A stretch of DNA of 64,000 nt, taken from NCBI RefSeq assembly GCF_026262505.1, contig NC_067206.1, forward strand, positions 33,681,896 to 33,745,895, written 5' to 3'. Position numbers and translations under genes: made by a program. The notes below the pieces were generated by a model. The model did no database searches. It saw only the letters and a program-made list of their open reading frames with translations, and was not told where the DNA came from. Positions 30,721 through 41,775 of this stretch are shown piece after piece; within the stretch, counting starts at the first letter, position 1, and the number at the start of each line of letters is the position of its first letter. This stretch comes from Trichomonas vaginalis G3 (Eukaryota > Parabasalia > Trichomonadida > Trichomonadidae).

Positions 30721-31740
30721 TTAATAAGTTTGTTGATATTGATATCCTTGCTGAGGATATCCATTTTGAGGGTACTGATAACCTTGTTGTGGTGGATACA
30801 TGCCTGGTTGTTGAGGATATCCAGCTTGTTGTGGCGGATATTGATATCCTGGCTGCTGTGGGTATTGCAATGGTTGTTGTGGTGGATAACCAGCTTGTTG
30901 CTGTGGGTATTGGTATCCTAGCTGTTGTTGTGGATACATTCCAGTTGGAGGTTGGGCAACTGCCATTGGATTTTGCTGGTATTGCATAGTTTGTTGAGGG
31001 TATTGCATTTGTGGCTGTTGTGGATACATTCCTGGCTGCTGAGGAGGATATTGATATTGTGGATTTTGTTGTGGCGGCATTTGCTGCGGACATTGATTGT
31101 AAGCTGGTTGCTGTGGTTGTGTTTGGTATTTGCTGAGGTCAGGTTGCTGTTGAAGATTTTGCTGGAAATTTTGTGGCTGTTGTGAATACGTATTCGTATT
31201 TGCTGGCTGTTGTGGTGGCGTTTGAGCTGGAGGAGGTGCGTTAATTACAGGCTGTGAAGCATTTGTTGTTGCATCTACTTTAATAGTACTTGGAAGAGGA
31301 GATGCTGGTTGTGGTGCGGATGATGGCGCTCCATTCTGTATCGGTACGAACGGAGGAGCTCCGAGTGGGGCGATTTGGATTTTTAGTCTGACCTGACCTC
31401 CTTTTTTAACGCCTTTGACTGGTGTCAACGAATACCATTTATCAACTACATCGCCAGCCGGAAATTGACTTACTGGGATTTTAATTAAACTGATCGGATC
31501 ATCAGAACTGCCTTTGTCATCATCCTTTAAGAACACGGTAAGAGTATCAATAGTTATATCTTCTAAAGGAAAATGAAAATCTTCATTCCAGACTGGAGTG
31601 TATGTTCCTGGAATTACACGAGTTTTCTGAATATTGCGAGAAGTATTTAATTGAAGGATAGCAAAGCAATCACATTTTCCGAAAGTATCCATCTTAGGAA
31701 GCTCTTTTGCTTCGATAACCCTTACATGTAACTGTGTCAT
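30721..31740 (-). CDS. C2-domain protein with Pro/Gln/Tyr-rich repeat tail
   Basis: 339 residues, convergent with the hydrolase gene. Residues 1-130 form one C2 domain: [26 protein letters not shown], then [35 protein letters not shown], and [10 protein letters not shown]. Asp residues in the KMD, KCD and DDDKGSSDD loops are placed for calcium binding, though the set may be incomplete. From about 160 the tail is Pro/Gln/Ala, then about 20 imperfect [12 protein letters not shown] units ending GYQYQQTY. The design (C2 plus PQQ/PQY repeats) recalls plant and protist calcium-dependent membrane-binding proteins. It would bind phospholipid at the N-terminus; the tail may multimerise. Antisense ORFs here are repeat shadows. 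Confidence 0.88.
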   Translation of the reverse strand: MTQLHVRVIEAKELPKMDTFGKCDCFAILQLNTSRNIQKTRVIPGTYTPVWNEDFHFPLEDITIDTLTVFLKDDDKGSSDDPISLIKIPVSQFPAGDVVDKWYSLTPVKGVKKGGQVRLKIQIAPLGAPPFVPIQNGAPSSAPQPASPLPSTIKVDATTNASQPVINAPPPAQTPPQQPANTNTYSQQPQNFQQNLQQQPDLSKYQTQPQQPAYNQCPQQMPPQQNPQYQYPPQQPGMYPQQPQMQYPQQTMQYQQNPMAVAQPPTGMYPQQQLGYQYPQQQAGYPPQQPLQYPQQPGYQYPPQQAGYPQQPGMYPPQQGYQYPQNGYPQQGYQYQQTY

Positions 31741-32247
31741 GAAAATTTATAATTTTTTTTTCGTAACAATTCAATTCGTGATCGGTATCACTCGGCTAAT
31801 TCGGTATAATCGATCAATCATTGATTACAATATAAGGTTAATTTTCAAAAAATACGAAATTCTAAAGAATTTGTCGTTTTGTTTTGAAAAAATTGAGACT
31901 TAAGATTTTGCTTAGTTAGAACCGCATAATTATGATCTGCTATTTATCATATTAGAAGAATTGATAGTCCTTACACAACAGAATTTGCCGGACATGCAAA
32001 ATGCATCTCTAAAATGGCATCAATCTATGCTTTTGATGGAATATTTCACTGATTACTTTTTTTCTTTTAAACACATTAATAACTTTGAACATATAATATG
32101 TAAGCCTTTCCATTTCAAGTCATTATATAGATTAAGTCTAAATATGAAAAATCAAACGCTATCAAAAAAATCATGGAATTCCAATAAGTTCAATGAAAGT
32201 TTAAGTTAAGAAAAATGAACTAAATATAGTAAATATACAATTATGGT
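31741..32247. other. Intergenic; weak ORF only
   Basis: Contains an 82-codon plus-strand ORF (31961-32209) with no start signal and AT-driven composition, probably chance. No other feature. Confidence 0.4.
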
Positions 32248-32745
32248 TTATTTTCCGTACTTCTTAGCAGGATCCATGATTGAGATAAATTCGGCTTCGC
32301 TAATCATTCCATCCTTATCGGTATCGAAACGATCAATCATTTCTTGTAATTCTGCTTCGGTCATTTCTTCTCCAAGTTCCTTGGCAATTCTTCTGAGATC
32401 CTTGATCTTGATGTATTCGTGATCCTGGCTGAAGAGAAGGAATAATCTCTTGATGTGCTTAAGTGGATCGCGCTTGGCAACAAGGTTTGAGCAAACTGTG
32501 AAGAAATCTTTCTTATCAAGAGCATGCTTGCCCTTTGTATCATAATTTCTCATGATTTCTTCGATCTCCTTTTCTGAAACTGTGAAGCCCATTGCTCTGA
32601 AAGCTGTCTGCAATTCCTTTTCATCGATAGATCCACTTTGGTCAGCATCGAAGATATTAAAGGCTTCCTCAATCTCAGTATACTGATCTTTTGAAAGACC
32701 AAGGGATGCTGCTGTTTGGCGAGAGCGGTGGCGATGCTCAGACAT
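32248..32745 (-). CDS. Centrin/caltractin-like EF-hand protein
   Basis: 165 residues with the centrin layout: a short basic N-terminus (MSEHRHRSRQ), then four EF-hands. EF1 DADQSGSIDEKE and EF4 DTDKDGMISEAE have complete calcium loops. EF2 (DTKGKHALDKKD) and EF3 (SQDHEYIKIKDL) have lost loop acids and should not bind calcium. FRAMGFTVSEKEI and RRIAKELGEEMTEAELQEMI are centrin hallmarks. The C-terminal KKYGK replaces the usual KKTSLY end. Expected at basal bodies or the flagellar and axostyle apparatus. An Sfi1-like candidate partner is at 20842. TCAGA just before the ATG could serve as initiator but does not fit TCA-Y-W. Confidence 0.93.
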   Translation of the reverse strand: MSEHRHRSRQTAASLGLSKDQYTEIEEAFNIFDADQSGSIDEKELQTAFRAMGFTVSEKEIEEIMRNYDTKGKHALDKKDFFTVCSNLVAKRDPLKHIKRLFLLFSQDHEYIKIKDLRRIAKELGEEMTEAELQEMIDRFDTDKDGMISEAEFISIMDPAKKYGK

Positions 32746-33264
32746 TCTGATTTCTGTTATCGTTCGTGTAAAGTTCTTAACGACTTTGTAACAGAAAATA
32801 TCAACAAAAACTGGACAAAATCAAAGGCTATCCGGCTTTAAACCATATAATTCCTTAATAACCAAATATATTTTGAACATAGGAACATATGCTTGATCAT
32901 TTAAATTCTATAATCAATATATTTTAGCTGAACCTAATACGTTTTCAATTAATGAACTGTGTCTGAGCTAAGCTATTTTTAACTAAGAGTTTATGAATGA
33001 TGTATTTGTAATATTGATTGGAAATGTCCGGATGAAACTCATACTCTTCATTTTTAGAATCAAATTTGTTATAAAACTTATATGTTATTAGCTGATATGA
33101 AATTTGTGTCTCATCTGATATCCATATTCGTAAAGACAAAGATTAAGATGCGATTGTTTTAAAATAATTGACATAATTGTCAAAATTTTTATTTGTAAAG
33201 TCAAATTAATATAATCGGAATGTTCACAAAATTTTCGTTTATGAAAAGACAAAAAAAATTTTTT
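32746..33264. other. Divergent intergenic region (centrin / SCAMP)
   Basis: About 520 AT-rich bases between divergent starts. A 64-codon minus-strand ORF (32945-33139) looks like chance. The right end carries TCATA directly before the SCAMP ATG. Confidence 0.5.
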
Positions 33265-33269
33265 TCATA
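33265..33269 (+). promoter_or_regulatory. Initiator element at the SCAMP start
   Basis: TCATA matches TCA-Y-W and leaves a leader of only about 3 bases before ATG 33270, a typical trichomonad arrangement. Confidence 0.5.
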
Positions 33270-34145
33270 ATGGGAGATAATCCATTAGATAATTATTCAC
33301 CTTTTGATGATGTTCAGGATCCAGAAACAAAACCAAAACCAGCTCCAGTTCCTGCACCATCTACATCAAATACACAAGAAGATGAAGATGATATCGCAAT
33401 TAGAGAATACGAAAAGCGCCTTAACATTCTAGAATCACGTATAAACGCGCAAGTAACTCAACTAGCAGTGGCACAAGAAACAGGATTCGTTGGAAATCCG
33501 CCAAATTGGCCTGCTTTTTATCCATTAGTTCATTTCGATATTGAAGAAGTCCCTCCGGGCTTACGCAGCTTTGTAAATGAAGCAATGTTCGGATGGTGCT
33601 TAATGTGCATCGCATTTGCCTTAAATTGGCTTTCTTGCGTTTGTTTATTAAATGCCGGTGATTCTGTTGGCTCACCAGGTACGAAAATCATATTATCTAC
33701 ATTATATTTGTTTGTTGTTGTCCCATTATCATTAGATCTTACAGGTCTCGCTGTTTATCGAGTCATGAAAATTGAACCATCAACATTTGCATTCCTTAAA
33801 GTTCTTATTTGCCTCTCCGCTGCAACACTATTCGAATTTATCCTTGCAATTGGCCTTGATAGCAGTGGAAGCGTTGGTTTAATTACAATGCTCAATTTGT
33901 TCTTCAACGGACATTGGTTTATTGGCATACTTGGAATCTTGACAACAGCAGCCCTTGGTTTGACGTGCGCAAATCATGGAAGACTCGTTCTCGGAATCTG
34001 GAAGTATTATAGAGGCACAGAAGTTGGCGCGAACATGGAGAATGATATCAAGAAGAGTCTTGCTGTTAAGGTTGTCGAAGCCCTTAACAAATCTCGCTCA
34101 AATGACAACAACAATAATAATAACAATAACAACAACCAACATTAA
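33270..34145 (+). CDS. Secretory carrier-associated membrane protein (SCAMP)
   Basis: 291 residues. N-terminal cytosolic part: MGDNPLDNYSPFDD (an NPF-like motif), Pro-rich stretch, then a coiled coil (AIREYEKRLNILESRINAQV). The SCAMP signature NPPNWPAFYPLVHFDIEEVPPGLRSFVNEAMFGW comes before four hydrophobic segments (about 107-130, 140-160, 170-192, 205-228). HGRLVLGIWKYYRG and a helical tail follow, ending in an Asn run plus QH. SCAMPs recycle between plasma membrane, trans-Golgi and endosomes. The Asn run is a simple (AAC/AAT) repeat. Confidence 0.93.
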   Translation: MGDNPLDNYSPFDDVQDPETKPKPAPVPAPSTSNTQEDEDDIAIREYEKRLNILESRINAQVTQLAVAQETGFVGNPPNWPAFYPLVHFDIEEVPPGLRSFVNEAMFGWCLMCIAFALNWLSCVCLLNAGDSVGSPGTKIILSTLYLFVVVPLSLDLTGLAVYRVMKIEPSTFAFLKVLICLSAATLFEFILAIGLDSSGSVGLITMLNLFFNGHWFIGILGILTTAALGLTCANHGRLVLGIWKYYRGTEVGANMENDIKKSLAVKVVEALNKSRSNDNNNNNNNNNNQH

Positions 34146-34328
34146 GTTTTTAGATATATTTAACTGTAAATCAATACAATCTAATTTTTTTCAATAATTT
34201 TTTTTTCTTGAGATCTTTAGGCATAAAGTCCAAGCTCCAGATTATGCAAGAAAGTTTATGCTAAAAAATGGAAAGATATGCAATTATGTTGTGTAACTTG
34301 TTAATACTATTTACATTATCGGAATATA
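34146..34328. other. Short spacer before the duplicated gene slice
   Basis: AT-rich, no feature. Confidence 0.4.
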
Positions 34329-34744
34329 TTTTGAGAAGTGCTTCCGTTCAAAGCAGATCTCAAAGTCTTCTGTCATTGATGATATGGCTGGATACAATCC
34401 AATATTATATCCAAATGGAGAACATCCAGATCATGTTGTTGTCATCAAGTATGTTCCATCTGTTGGTGATTCAAAGCGTGCTCTAGATGAGTATGATTCG
34501 GACATCTTCTGTGGTGGCAAGAACATCATCTCTGTTCACAACACATGCGAAGATTCACTTCTTGCTGCTCCTTTGATGCTCGACCTCATCATCCTCATGG
34601 AACTATTCACACGTGTTGAACTCAAAGATGAGACAATGAAGGAATTCCATCACATGAACGCTGTCTACTCAGTTCTTTCCTTCCTCCTTAAAGCTCCACG
34701 AACACCAACAGGCACACCAGTCATCAACTCACTCTTTCAGCAAT
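34329..34744 (+). pseudogene. Duplicated slice of the inositol-3-phosphate synthase gene
   Basis: About 415 bases match 46779-47194 of the full gene with only a handful of differences (for example ATGGCTGG for ATGGTTGG, GAACTATTC for GAACTGTTC, CTCTTTCAG for CTCTTCCAG). The frame is still open ([16 protein letters not shown]... to SLFQQ) but has neither a proper start nor the enzyme's N-terminal two-thirds and C-terminus. The flanks on both sides are unrelated to the gene. It is a very recent partial duplication or a gene-conversion partner, not a working gene. Confidence 0.9.
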
Positions 34745-34921
34745 GTGAAACTTGAAAATACCCAATTTAATAACTCATCTGAGTTCAAAATAGCAATCCC
34801 TGTATTTTTACTTTGAAACAGATAAATCAGAAAATAAATAAATAAATAAAAATCATTTCCTAGTTTAAAATTTAAAATTTTTAGCTGTCAATTGACATGA
34901 AAATCAAAGAAATTGCTGAAT

Positions 34922-36830
34922 TTAAACGGAATTTGCACCATGTGAAATAAGATGTTGTATAATTTCTTTATAATTACTAGTGCTTGCAATATGAAGAAGA
35001 GTTTCTCCATCAGCATTCTTTTCATTGATATTTGCACCGTGTGAAATAAGAACTTCGGCGGTTTCTATATTATTATTTATTACTGCATAATGAAGAGCTG
35101 TGCGTTCGTATTTATCTTTTTCATTGATATTTACTCCGTGTGAAATAAGAAATTCCGCTGTTTCTTTATAATTTTGCAGTGCTGCAATATGAAGAACAGT
35201 TCTTCCATCATCATTTTCATTGACATTGGCACCATGTGAGATTAGAAATTCAATAGTTTCTTTACTATTGTTTTCCACTGCATTATGAAGAGCCGTTTCT
35301 CCAATTTCATTTTTTTTGTTGATGTTTGCACCATGCGAAATAAGGAGTTTAACGGTGTCTATATGATTATAAAGTGCTGCAGTATGAAGAGCACTGTGTC
35401 CATCTTCATCTTTTTCATTGACATTTGCACCTTGTAAAATAAGAAAAATAGCGGTTTCTTCATTATCAGAAAGGGTTGCACGATGAAGAGCTGTTTCTCC
35501 CATATTATTTTTTTTCATTGATATTTGCACCATGCGAAATAAGAATTTCGACTAATTCTTTACAATTTCCCCCAGCTGCAATATAAAGAGGAGTCTCTCC
35601 ACTTTCATTCTTTTCGTTGATATTTGCACCGTGTGAAATAAGAACTTTGGCGGTTTCTTTACTATTTTTATCAGCTGCATTAATAAGAGGGAATTGCCTA
35701 TATCTATTCGTTCTATTGATATTAGCACCATGTGAAATAAGAACTTCGGCTATTTCATTACTATTACTTTTTGCTGCAGAATGAAATGGAGTATCCCCAA
35801 ATTCATTCTGTTCATTGATCTTTGCACCGTGGGAAATAAGAAGATCAGCTGTTTCTTTATTATTGCTTTTTGCTGCATAATGGAGAGCAGTTTCTTCATT
35901 TTCATTCTTTTCATTGGCATTTGCGCCGAGTGAAACGAAGTATTCACAAAGGGATGGAATACTAAACATCGCTGAATAAGCAAAACATTTGTTAAAATCA
36001 TTAGTTTGATCAAAATAAACTAAAAATGAGTCAAGATTATTGTAATTTCCGCATATTTTTAAATCGATTCCTAATTTGTACTCATTCATCAAGAATGTAA
36101 CAAAATCAATGTTGTGTGAAATAATTGCATATTTCATGCAATCATCATCTGGTGTCTGATATTTCAAACATTCACTCATGATCTCTTGATTTCTTCCTAA
36201 AAATGATAATTGAAGGCATCTTTGAGTTATTTCTGAGTTAAATTTTGTTCTTAATAACTTGAAACAATCAACTGCTCCATGGTAACAACATAATTCAAGT
36301 AATGAAAATCCTTTTCCAGAATATGGATATAATTTGCTATCAAGTGTTTGATTTTTATCAAATTCATCTCTCTCTGTGAATGAAATGAATTTTTCTAAGT
36401 CATTATCCATAATTGCTCTGTAAATTGTGTTTTCTGAATGTATGTCGAGGTTTTCGAAGTTCTTTTCATCGTAAACGTCAAAATTATCTAATTGAATTCC
36501 ATATTCTTTGTAAAACAGGTATTTAGAAACATCTGCAATATTAGGTACCCTGGTTACATGATAGTCATCAGAGATGAATTTCGCAAGTTTCAAGTATGAC
36601 TTTGTCTCACGGTTGTTATATGTAATGATATCCAAAACATTACCGATAACATTTTTTGGGAGAAATCTCTTTGATTCAATCAATTCTGTTTTGATCATTT
36701 TGTAAATCGAGTTCAAATCTTCGTCATTTCTGGTTTTTAACTGATACAATGCAATAAATGTATCGATGTGGTATTTATAGGTACTTCGCAGTTCTCTGTA
36801 CTTGCTTGGATGAATGCCTTGGTCAGTCAT
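34922..36830 (-). pseudogene. Ankyrin-repeat protein with trichomonad N-terminal domain, one frameshift
   Basis: ATG at 36830 (MTDQGIHPSKYRELRSTYKY) opens the large trichomonad ankyrin family with an N-terminal domain of the DUF3447 type (about 1-290, including LLELCCYHGAVDCFK and CMKYAIISHNIDFVTFLMNEY). Thirty-three-residue ankyrin repeats with the core LISHGANINEKNE.GETALH follow. The frame breaks at a run of eight A on the coding strand (plus-strand T at 35508-35515): seven would give NEKNNMGETALH and continue through six more repeats to a stop at 34922. So there is one single-base expansion, in a homopolymer. It could be real or a consensus error. Ankyrin stacks bind proteins; the partner is unknown. 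Confidence 0.85.
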
Positions 36831-37117
36831 TAAAAAATTGAAAAGTCCGAAATTTGAAATTTTTGTGATTCATTGTGAGAAAAGCTAAAAATGAAATGGG
36901 ATATGTTGAAAGAATAGGAGAAAAATTACACACTATCGTAAACGATACCGTATTTCGGTAACCCATACAATAAATTTCCGGTGCTTTTGTTTCTATCTAA
37001 GGATTTTTTTTTCGAACAAGTACGTCATTTAGAAAATAGAATAAAACACAGTAGTATTTGCTGGCCAGTGATTTGAATATAAATGATCGCGATTGCTTTG
37101 AAAAAATTCTATGGACC
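36831..37117. other. Intergenic
   Basis: Upstream region of the ankyrin gene up to the Mutator-like element. No feature except AT-rich sequence. Confidence 0.4.
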
Positions 37118-40100
37118 TTTTTCAATAGAGGTAGGGCAACGATAGGTCAAAAAGGCTTCTCTGATAGATTTCCTTGCCTTTTGGATATGCTATAATATAT
37201 AGCCTAGCATGATAGGATATGATGTCAAAAGTTAGAACATAACTTAGGATCTTGAGAAAAATGAAAAACAAAAATTACATAAAAAAAGAAAAATTTTATC
37301 TAATTTGTTTTTTTGGACCGAATAAGTAATTTTATTGAATTTCAATACGACACATAGATTTTATTATTAGTAATAAATATAATGGTTTACTATTAACAAG
37401 GAACCTAAACTAATGAAAATTTGATTTCAAATATTGTATATGATTATCATAGATTACCAAAATATATTGCTATTTATGAGGATATAATATTGATTATTAG
37501 TAAATCGTATAAATTTAATAAATATACCATGAATATTGAATGAATTTCTTGATTCATAGGGGTAAAACGCGCTTTTATATGATTTAGACAGAGAATTTAT
37601 GAGATGTAAATAACACAATAAAGGTTTATATTGAATATTTTCTAAAAATAAATCGAAATTATAAAAAACAATACATTTATTCATTGAAACTACTTGGACA
37701 AATATGAAACAAGCATTCAGGCAATACTTTTGAGACTTCAACGCATCTGATAATTTTTATATAACTTCACCTCTTATGCTTAGAGTGGAGGTATTGAGAT
37801 CGTATAAGTATAGATGAGCTCACATTCAGATATGATGTGTGAACTTCTGTTTTCACTGCAATTTTGAATCAGAATAAACTCAAAACAAGAATAAAATGAT
37901 ATACTCACTCTCTAAATGTGTTCGAGATTTAAAGTTGTATGAATAAAACGATTCATCTTTCGAAGCCTCCCATTTAATGAGAGACTTCGAAAGATGAATG
38001 TATTCATGTAGATGAAATACTATATATGACCATGTGTGATACTAAAGATATCAAAATGTTCATTTTTAAGTGCAATAGAAGGGTTATCTCTCGTAAAATC
38101 TCAATTTAAGGAAGATTTAGAAAGAACTCCTTTCCTAAGTAGATAGTGTGTGGTTTCTGTCTTTTGGTTGATCAGGAACTATGAAATTAAGTCGGACAGA
38201 AAGAAGTTCTTTCCAAAACAGACTCCAAATGAGTTGTTCGAAAAGAACTTCCTTCTGTATATGGATAATTGTAGTTACCGCACTGAAGTATGTGATTGTG
38301 ATGATGGAGTTCTCGATAAATCTAAAATCGGATTAAGATTAATTGAAAACTCAAGTAATTCTTTGAAATCTTGTGTTGTCTGGCACTATAATAACCAAAG
38401 AATGAGAATATTATGTTGAATGATGAGTACGTGTGCTCGGCATTCGCCGAGCGAATTGAGTTTAACGTACTATGAAAAGTGACAAATTTGGGCTTTTTTT
38501 CCTAGGGTTATGATCTCTTCCTTTCTGCTCAATACGACAGAAATGAAAGAATGAATTTGTACTCCCTAATTGATTACTACAATCTGTATCTATCTTTAAC
38601 ATAGAATTAGCTGCATTGTGATTTATACTCCAGAATTATTCAATTTAAGATCAACCTCGTAAATTTTAATCATATTGCACCAATACTCCTACGTTGAGAT
38701 AAGAACATGATTATACATACCAAAGCCCCATATTAAAAATCAAAATTTAGCACCTCCATTATGCAACCACATTATTCGTCGCAAATAAGTATATTTACGC
38801 ATATTATGATGCATATTCACACAACTCGTATACATGAAAAGTTATTAAAATCAGACAAAATTATTGCAATAAGGAAAAAAAACAACTTTATTATATATGT
38901 TAGTAATGAATTACAAATATTTCTACAAAGAATGCTCAATACTTCATATAATCTTCGAATATTTCTTATTACAAGTTAATACATTTTGACTCGAACATGA
39001 TAAACAAAAGCCGACACGCTGATTACTACATTTATGAAAATATAGTACGTTTCCATTCATCTGTTTACTTGTTTTTGTTGGAATAAAATCATTTTTTTTT
39101 TCTTTCATGAAATAAGAATTTTGCTGCGAAAGCAATATCTCTAACAATAATTAATACATTACGTCAACTCTGGAATGAGTATTTATCAAATATGATATCA
39201 AAATCAAAAATTAGTTGTTTTTTATGAGTAAAAACGATGTAAATTGATTATTTGACTAATTATCAAATACTTTGATTTTCCAAATTTTTTTCGAAATTGA
39301 TTTTTTCATGTGAAAATTCAAATTGTTTAATTTCATTTTTGAAATTTTGAATTTTTTTTGGAATTTTGAGTTGATCAATTCAGCAGAATTGATAATGCTA
39401 TTGCTTTAGGGCATACCACAAGGTGATGAATAAAAGGTGAACATTACAAATTATTTTAAATCACAAATATCATCCTCATCAACTTTAATTCTAAAAAGAA
39501 CTGTACTGAATTATGAAAATGCATGATTTACATTATTAAAATCTTTGAATGAAAATAGTACAAGATAAGTTTTTATTCATTTTTAATTAGATTTAAACGA
39601 AAAACTACTCCATATTAAAATTTAAGTCGAGAAATCGTATTTTGTTCTTATTTGTTAGCATTTTGTAGACATTCTAATCTTGAATTAATTTGTTACATGA
39701 TATTATTAACAAATTTAACTGAAAAAATATGTTAATATGGAATAAACCATGATTATATAAGCTATCAATGCTATATATACATATGTAAAAGATTCATATT
39801 AACTCAATTAACAAAAATGATAGATTTTCATAAAGGTTCAATCTAGGTTCGTTAGAAAATTTTGATTTTTATATAGAAGACATAGTTTCATATACATAAT
39901 TAAATTTTCAAACAAATTTGATCATACCATTTATTAAGCAGGATAGTATATTAATTACTATCAGTATAAAAATATAAAAATGATTATATTTAATTATTGC
40001 ATAATTTAGTCAAAGAGTTATAAGCCTCAAGTGATCGTTATCACCTTCAATGCACGTATACTTTATTGATTCATAGATATTTAATCTATGTTTGACATGT

Positions 40101-40534
40101 TGTTGTCGTCATTCGTTTTGTTCCCATTCTTCCTAAGTTAGAATTAGAGAATACACCATCCACATCATCTAATTTGGTCCTCAGCGATAGATTGGTTCAT
40201 TTTGGAGGAGTCCCATCAGACAGTTTTCGAGCACCAAATATCAAATTTTAATGTATACAAATCTTTAGTGATTTATCTCTTTTATGATGAGTAAAAGGTT
40301 TCTGCTCATCAACATTTGATTTCCGACATATATGATTTCTAATTGCAATTATTTACTTTCTTTTTATAATCTAACTCTGTGACTCATACCATAAATTAAT
40401 TATTGGAAAGTGTCAATATGTTTGGCACAACGCATGGCGGAAGATACCAAACCATGCAGGGAATATGATACGTTTAAGATCTCCGAACTTTTTTTCCAAA
40501 AATTTTCTATCGTTGCCCTACCTCTTTTTCAATA
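37118..40534. mobile_element. Mutator-like (MULE) non-autonomous element, about 3.4 kb
   Basis: Perfect 18-base inverted ends GAGGTAGGGCAACGATAG (37128-37145 and complement at 40507-40524) are flanked by a perfect 10-base duplication TTTTTCAATA (37118-37127 and 40525-40534). Duplications of 9-11 bases are characteristic of Mutator-like elements. No transposase is recognisable. A plus ORF at 38150-38419 (LIRNYEIKSDRKKFFPKQT..., 89 codons) and a minus ORF at 37454-37741 are the largest frames and may be remnants. A 15-base perfect hairpin ATTCATCTTTCGAAG (37951-37965 / 37985-37999) lies inside. Confidence 0.75.
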
Positions 40535-40757
40535 CGATTTTCTTTTATAACTGTTGATATAAATATTTATTATTATTTATTAACAGCTACAATTAACACA
40601 TTTGTATAGAGGAACACCAAAAAGTATTCTATTACTCTTTATCAATTGATCCCCTCAAAATCGAATTTCTCAGCAGGTATACCAATTATTTTTAAAATGT
40701 CGATAAAGAGCATTACAATGGTATATTTATATGTACGTTTTTTTTTAATTTTATTTT

Positions 40758-41159
40758 ATGAGCAAAAATGGCAAGCTTTTTGTTACTACAATGGTTGTAG
40801 ATAGAAATCCAAAGAGTGATGCCAGAGTAGGTAATGTTAAAAGAATGAAGAAAGAACTCCACGAGCTTACAATTTCAGAAATTCCTATTGATATGCAAGA
40901 TTCAATGAAAACTAAAACGCAACTTAAAATATCTTCAAGGATTAAACGTGTGGTGCATAATCAGCCAAAGGAACCAAGCGTTGTTGAAGGGAAAATTACT
41001 GATTTTCAAGATTCTTACACCATCCGAGCATTTAAAGAGTTTCTTGAAGAAAAAGGACATTATGATATATCAGTATTTAATAATATTCCTACAACAAAGG
41101 AATGTCCAAATTCTTTGAATGAAACAACTTGTATCACTCCAAAACATATGCTTATTTAG
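40758..41159 (+). CDS. Hypothetical protein, 133 aa
   Basis: An ATG-initiated frame with reasonable composition. The N-terminus is basic (MSKNGKLFVTTMVVDRNPK, RVGNVKRMKKELHELTI). A middle part follows (KISSRIKRVVHNQPKEP), then a helical segment (YTIRAFKEFLEEKGHYDISVF). No domain is recognised and there is no signal or TM segment. It lies between the MULE-like element and K2 in sequence that I cannot assign to either. It could be a small host gene or an orphan. The start has no clear initiator. Confidence 0.5.
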   Translation: MSKNGKLFVTTMVVDRNPKSDARVGNVKRMKKELHELTISEIPIDMQDSMKTKTQLKISSRIKRVVHNQPKEPSVVEGKITDFQDSYTIRAFKEFLEEKGHYDISVFNNIPTTKECPNSLNETTCITPKHMLI

Positions 41160-41775
41160 TATTTAATTACCATGTATTTTGTTTGTATATATAATAAATT
41201 TACTTGTTTTTATATTCAGAAAAAAATATGATATTTTTTGTCTTCAGTAACAAATTCTTTGATAACTTAAAGTCAGGATAGTTCAGTAATAATAACCCGA
41301 CTAATAAAAATGAGTTTTAAGTTTGAAATAGTTTCCGATTAAACCCATTTTCCTACGTAAAGTCTCCCTATCGTTTTTCTGCCTCAATATTGAATGAACC
41401 TCTATCAAAAATTTGAATAAGAAACTTTACAAAAGAAAAGGAGTTTATTTTTTCTCTGAATTATGCATAAAAATTCATCAATGGCATTATCTTTCTGTAA
41501 ACAAGTATCCATCTATGAGCTAAATCGACAAACTGATGTCGTTTTTATCTCCAGCGTCAATTTGGTCAAGTAATATCTTTTCAAAATGATGATTTTTTAA
41601 ATTTCTCTTAATCTACCACGTTATCCTATAGATAAGCATTATTTTTCTAATCTAAATCAATCAAATTTTTGATAGAATGATCCGAAATTCTACACTTGTG
41701 TTTTAGCTATCCACGAAATGAGTATTGAAGCATGAATTTTCGATCAAATTGTATTGTTGTAGTAACACCTTTTCT
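41160..41775. other. Intergenic, no gene seen
   Basis: AT-rich sequence left of K2. The TTAA at 41776-41779 is the K2 target duplication. Confidence 0.45.
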
